The notes under the pieces were generated by a model, which saw only the letters and a list, made by a program, of their open reading frames with translations, was not told the origin of the DNA and ran no database searches. Below are positions 6,539-9,618 of a DNA stretch of 9,618 nucleotides, one piece after another. Position numbers and translations under genes: made by a program. Position 1 is the first letter of the stretch. Each line of letters begins with the position of its first letter. This stretch comes from CAYUCJ01 sp049282265 (GTDB taxonomy: Bacteria > Desulfobacterota > DSM-4660 > Desulfatiglandales > Desulfatiglandaceae): NCBI GenBank assembly GCA_049282265.1, contig JBAPTR010000121.1, forward strand, positions 1 to 9,618, given 5' to 3'.

Positions 6539-6572
6539 CGAAACGCCGCAAAGACATCCTTCCGGCGTTTCG
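6539..6572. other. 10-bp inverted repeat downstream of the iron-sulfur gene
   Basis: CGAAACGCCG (6539-6548) and CGGCGTTTCG (6563-6572) are perfect inverted repeats around a 14-nt loop. Two more G-C pairs lie beyond a mismatch. It lies 69 nt past the stop of the 4Fe-4S gene and 10 nt upstream of the -35 box of the thiamine promoter. On the minus strand it is followed by GGGGTTATTA rather than a T-run, so it is a weak candidate terminator for the upstream unit. It could also be a binding site for a regulator, though a 14-nt gap between 10-bp arms is more typical of a hairpin. Confidence 0.5.
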
Positions 6573-6640
6573 AGGAACTGCTTTCTTTATTTTTCCTTGG
6601 GCTGCAATGCCTGATCCGGCAGGCTGGTGAGAAGTCAGTG

Positions 6641-7432
6641 CTAAAGCCTCGCAACCGGGCTTTTGAAACTGCAGGGCATAAGGGCCGCGCACTTGCCGCA
6701 CACGTGGGTGGTATCCGGGAGATTCGAGAAATAATCCAGGGTTGCGAGGTTGTCCTTGAGGCGTTCCCAGCAGGAACGGCGTTCAAAGTCCTTTTCGCTC
6801 AGGGCGTCCATGGGGCACGCCTCCATGCACTTCCCGCATTTTTTTCCGGCTTTCAGAAGGCAGGCCTCCTGGGTTTTAATAATGGGGTTGTCCCCCAGTT
6901 CGGCCTCGGTCACAAGACTGCCCAACCGTCCTGCGCAGCCTTCCGGGGTAATCAGCATGTGATGGGTTCCGAAACGGCCAAGGTTGACAAGGTGACCGAG
7001 ATGCTTGTGCGACCAGCGGGCCATCAATTTCACTTCATCAAAATTGTGGGTAGCAGGGGTCAGGCCTGCTTTGAAGTCTTGTCCCTCCAACAGTTCGCCC
7101 AGAGCACCCCCGAGACGATTGATGAGGTCGTTTGTCTGTACGTATGAAAGGCCCCAGTTCCGGCAGGGCCGGGCACCGTCCCTGTTCTCTTTGACCAGTT
7201 CCTTTTTAAACGGGATGAAAAAGACGATCACCGATCGGGCTGTCGGGAGCAGATCGAATGGGTGAATATGATCAGGTGCTGCAATTTTCGGTAGCTGTGA
7301 GAACCGGTCGTCAACGGGCGCCGTTGCCAGGAGCGGCGTACGCCACCAGCCGTCCATCCCCAGCCTGGAAGGTTCCTCCGCAACGTACTTTTCGGCAAAT
7401 GCCCGCAATGTCTCCACAGTAAGCTCGGTCAC
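6641..7432 (-). CDS. QueG-like 4Fe-4S cluster protein
   Basis: A 263-residue cytosolic protein. The N-terminal part resembles the core of epoxyqueuosine reductase-like proteins: FDLLPTARSVIVFFIP at 59-74 and LGRFGTHHMLITPEGCAGRLGS around 151-172. The C-terminal part is ferredoxin-like. The first cluster motif is C199-x2-C202-x3-C206-P. The second set is C221, C245, C248 and C254, with wider spacing (CxxCx5C) than a standard motif; C191 is an extra candidate. At 263 residues it is much shorter than true QueG and is probably a paralogue with another redox role, possibly electron transfer for the adjacent dehydrogenase (inference). The GTG at 7432 is preferred over a longer frame reaching 7528, because AGGAGG lies 7 nt upstream and the extension would overlap the dehydrogenase. 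Confidence 0.85.
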   Translation of the reverse strand: MTELTVETLRAFAEKYVAEEPSRLGMDGWWRTPLLATAPVDDRFSQLPKIAAPDHIHPFDLLPTARSVIVFFIPFKKELVKENRDGARPCRNWGLSYVQTNDLINRLGGALGELLEGQDFKAGLTPATHNFDEVKLMARWSHKHLGHLVNLGRFGTHHMLITPEGCAGRLGSLVTEAELGDNPIIKTQEACLLKAGKKCGKCMEACPMDALSEKDFERRSCWERLKDNLATLDYFSNLPDTTHVCGKCAALMPCSFKSPVARL

Positions 7433-7439
7433 AATGTTG

Positions 7440-7445
7440 CCTCCT
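7440..7445 (-). promoter_or_regulatory. Ribosome binding site fixing the GTG start of the 4Fe-4S gene
   Basis: A perfect AGGAGG on the minus strand lies 7 nt before the GTG at 7432, inside the 20-nt gap after the acyl-CoA dehydrogenase stop. It decides the start of the 4Fe-4S gene. Confidence 0.8.
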
Positions 7446-7452
7446 TTTCCCC

Positions 7453-9051
7453 TCAATTCTTTGCTTCGACTTCCGCCCTGGCAAGGTCCTGGTAGGCATG
7501 GAAAAGCCGGGCGCAGAAGTCGTCCCACTTCCTGCAGACCCGGATGGTCTCTTCGTTCATCTCGATGAGGCTATCATACGATACCAGGCAGGAAATATCA
7601 TCTGAAAATTCCTTTACAATGCCCGCATCGGCCCCGCTGAGGACGTTGGCGACAAACGCGGATGGCGGATACCACCTGGATGCCCTCTGCAGGTCCCGGT
7701 GAATCTGCGCGAGCAGGACATTACGGGGTCCCTCCCACAGCTCGTTGACCGCCGCATCGCGGTAGAGCCGGGGCAGGCTCGAAAAATCTTCCATGACACC
7801 GTGTCCACCGAATAGGGACATGGCCGTTCGCAGGACATCCACCGTATCCCACGAGGCCGTAATTTTCTGGAGCATCACCAGCTCGCGCACATCAAAACGC
7901 TTCTTTTTCATGTCCTCCGCTTCATCGGTCACCAGGCCGCCTTTGAGCCCTCCTTCCAACTGGAGAAAAGCCCTGTAGAGCCTGAATGCCCCGGCAGTTG
8001 TTCTCCGGGCGGTATTTTCGATATCCCGGAGTTGTGCCTCCACCATGGGGAAACGGCCTATGGCCGACCCGAATGCCTCTCTCAGCTCACTGTATTTCCT
8101 GGCCTCGCGCACCGCACGGGTCATGCTTGCGGCGCCTGAAAGGCCGACTGTAAGCCGGGAACAGGTCAAGACAATTCCAACCACGTTGGCCAGGCCCCTA
8201 TCCAGGGGACCGACCGGGTAGGCAACGGTGCCGTTGAAGGTCAATTCGGCCGTGGTCAGTTCGCTGGTCCCCATTTTCCACTTGATTCTGTCGATGGTGA
8301 ATCCGTTCCGGATCTCTTTTTCCTTGTCCCCCGGTAACCAGGAAGGAATTACGAACAGGGCCACCTTTTCCGAACCGGCCGGCTTCGCCGTAACCACCGC
8401 ATAATCGGCATGGGTTGCGGAGCAGAAGAATTTGGTGCCGTACAAACGCCAGCTGCCCCCCTCCCTCACCGCCTCCAGGACATTCGCGGGCACGTCCGAC
8501 CCTCCTTGGATCTCCGAGAGGTACTGGGCGCCGATAGCGAACTCATCCCCGACCCCTTCTTTACAGTGCAGCAATATGTCCTGAAGTTTCTGAGTGTCGG
8601 CAAATTTTTCCAGAACCGCTACCAGACCCTCCGTACAGGTGATTGGACAGGCGGTACAGGCTTCACCGTTCTGGTAGATGAGAAACATCTTCAGGAGTTT
8701 TTCCCAAGGGGAAGTCCTGCTGGAAAAAAGCCCTTCGGAAAAGACCTCCTTTTCCATGATCCGGGTTTCCAGAGGTCTTTCAATCCGGTCTATGCGGTGG
8801 TTGTGCCCATCGAAGTGGGTTACATAGGGTCTCTTCTCGGGTAGGGATATGGCATCGGCCATGTCTCTCCACCTGAGAGAGACCTTGGGTGACATTTCCC
8901 TTGCCGCCTCGTCTACCTGTTCCCACTCACCTCCTGCATAGGTTTTCACAACGGCCTGGATGAAGGGGTCGTCGGCGTAATAATCCACCTGGTTCCGCCA
9001 CTCCAGGAATGCATCAAAACCGTATGGATTGTTCCTGTCCGGGTATGACAT
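7453..9051 (-). CDS. Acyl-CoA dehydrogenase family protein, AidB-like
   Basis: A 532-residue FAD enzyme, longer than typical short-chain acyl-CoA dehydrogenases (about 380) and close to AidB/ACAD11-type members. Features in order: NGEACTACPITCTEG at 128-142; the flavin-contacting YLSEIQGGSDVPAN at 177-190 (compare TEKQGGSD in AidB); KMGTSELTTAEL at 259-270; REAFGSAIGRFPMVEAQL at 324-341; FGGHGVMED at 414-422; and LWEGPRNVLL at 438-447, in which Glu440 aligns with the catalytic base of the family (YEGT in medium-chain dehydrogenase). An active dehydrogenase is therefore plausible; the substrate cannot be told. The ATG at 9051 has AGGAGG (9057-9062) 5 nt upstream. The 4Fe-4S gene follows after 20 nt, suggesting a two-gene operon in which the iron-sulfur protein may handle electrons. 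Confidence 0.92.
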   Translation of the reverse strand: MSYPDRNNPYGFDAFLEWRNQVDYYADDPFIQAVVKTYAGGEWEQVDEAAREMSPKVSLRWRDMADAISLPEKRPYVTHFDGHNHRIDRIERPLETRIMEKEVFSEGLFSSRTSPWEKLLKMFLIYQNGEACTACPITCTEGLVAVLEKFADTQKLQDILLHCKEGVGDEFAIGAQYLSEIQGGSDVPANVLEAVREGGSWRLYGTKFFCSATHADYAVVTAKPAGSEKVALFVIPSWLPGDKEKEIRNGFTIDRIKWKMGTSELTTAELTFNGTVAYPVGPLDRGLANVVGIVLTCSRLTVGLSGAASMTRAVREARKYSELREAFGSAIGRFPMVEAQLRDIENTARRTTAGAFRLYRAFLQLEGGLKGGLVTDEAEDMKKKRFDVRELVMLQKITASWDTVDVLRTAMSLFGGHGVMEDFSSLPRLYRDAAVNELWEGPRNVLLAQIHRDLQRASRWYPPSAFVANVLSGADAGIVKEFSDDISCLVSYDSLIEMNEETIRVCRKWDDFCARLFHAYQDLARAEVEAKN

Positions 9052-9151
9052 GTCAACCTCCTAATTCTTCATAACTGGCTTCATTTTTGTGAAGGACCCC
9101 TGACTCCTTGTCCACGGCAGAATAGTTGAAGCCTCTACCGCAACGTCAGCG

Positions 9152-9618
9152 CTATCTGATCACAATGGCTCTCTTGGCGAGGAGTTTATTCCCGCGGCCC
9201 ATGATATAACGCACCTCGTAGGTACCTGGCTTGGGCGGGGTCTTTACGGTCAATGGATTGCCGGAACTGGCATAGGAATAGGTGACATACCTGCTCGGTT
9301 TCTGATCAGGTCTTGCGATAGAGATGTAGTCTCCGGAATAACCCGGGCCCTCCCAGTTTACCTGGATCTTGGAGGCCACATTGGCGGAATCCGGTGCCTG
9401 GACCTGAGCGGTGACCGCTTTGGCCGTGAAGGTGGTCTTGGCAAGGAGCTTGTCCCCGCGTCCCAGGATATATCGAATCTCGTAGGTACCGGGCTCGGAC
9501 GGGACCTGCACCTTGAGGGGGTTTCCACGGCTGACATAGGTGTAGGTGATATAGGAACCGGGTCTCTGTTCCGGCCGCGCTATGCTGACATAGTCGCTTT
9601 TGTAGGCCGGTCCCTCCC
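9152..9618 (-). CDS. C-terminal part of an 88-residue-repeat protein (start outside window)
   Basis: The frame is open to the window edge, and 154 residues are visible before the TAG stop. Two copies of a repeat occur with an exact 88-residue period. The first begins EGPAYKSDYVSIARPEQ at the edge. The second begins EGPGYSGDYISIARPDQ and ends after 66 residues at LLAKRAIVIR. Each contains a GNPL(K/T)V...PGTYE(I/V)RYI(L/M)GRG block. The alternating hydrophobic pattern suggests beta-sandwich, Ig-like modules. I recall similar tandem modules at the C-termini of von Willebrand A domain proteins in Proteobacteria, but that N-terminal part is not in view. It is probably exported or surface-located (inference). 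An internal GTG at 9511 is not a credible start, because the repeat clearly continues upstream. Confidence 0.82.
   Translation of the reverse strand, partial: EGPAYKSDYVSIARPEQRPGSYITYTYVSRGNPLKVQVPSEPGTYEIRYILGRGDKLLAKTTFTAKAVTAQVQAPDSANVASKIQVNWEGPGYSGDYISIARPDQKPSRYVTYSYASSGNPLTVKTPPKPGTYEVRYIMGRGNKLLAKRAIVIR

Noticed and set aside
7433..7528. Longer start for the 4Fe-4S protein
   Set aside because: It would overlap the acyl-CoA dehydrogenase 3' end, and the internal GTG has a perfect AGGAGG at good spacing.
9094..9111. AAGGA/TCCTT hairpin upstream of the acyl-CoA dehydrogenase as a terminator for the repeat protein
   Set aside because: Only five base pairs with an 8-nt loop and no following T-run; too weak to call.
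1..9618. CRISPR arrays, tRNA/rRNA genes, insertion sequences or defence systems
   Set aside because: I saw no regularly spaced repeats, tRNA-like cloverleaf, rRNA sequence or transposase/integrase motif on either strand.

Overview
The window is a compact bacterial chromosomal segment, moderately GC-rich by eye, with every supported gene on the minus strand. The gene set (a TPP-riboswitch-controlled thiamine precursor salvage operon with an archaeal-type ThiD-ThiN fusion, an AidB-like acyl-CoA dehydrogenase paired with a QueG-like iron-sulfur protein, and a cell-surface-style repeat protein) suggests an anaerobic deltaproteobacterium (Desulfobacterota). That placement is an inference from gene content, not proven by the sequence.

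Layout, read in the direction of transcription from high to low coordinates: (1) 9152-9618, the C-terminal end of a protein built of 88-residue repeats; its start lies outside the window. (2) 7453-9051 and 6641-7432, a two-gene unit made of an acyl-CoA dehydrogenase and a small 4Fe-4S protein, separated by 20 nt. The 100 nt upstream (9052-9151) holds the dehydrogenase ribosome binding site, and I see no convincing promoter or terminator there. (3) 6495-6640, an intergenic region with a 10-bp inverted repeat (6539-6572) and a strong sigma70-type promoter (TTGACA, 17 nt, TATCGT). (4) 6323-6494, a TPP riboswitch followed by an intrinsic terminator and a visible anti-terminator alternative. The 124 nt from 6199 to 6322 is leader, with only the cytX ribosome binding site recognised. 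(5) 336-6198, six tightly packed genes: cytX, thiW, a fused double ABC ATPase, ecfT, a P-loop protein and thiDN. (6) 1-335, no gene; most of it is one long imperfect palindrome (about 36-331) that starts a few bases after the thiDN stop.

The thiamine operon reads as a self-contained salvage module. CytX should import hydroxymethylpyrimidine (HMP). ThiW, with its own EcfT and a fused pair of EcfA-type ATPases, should import the thiazole moiety. The ThiD half of ThiDN phosphorylates HMP twice, and the ThiN half joins HMP-PP to thiazole phosphate to give thiamine phosphate. When TPP is plentiful, the riboswitch should terminate transcription before cytX. No thiazole kinase (ThiM) or thiamine-phosphate kinase (ThiL) is encoded in the window. 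The one uncharacterised member of the operon is a 198-residue P-loop protein distantly resembling Clp1/Grc3-type NTPases, and it is the most interesting unknown here.
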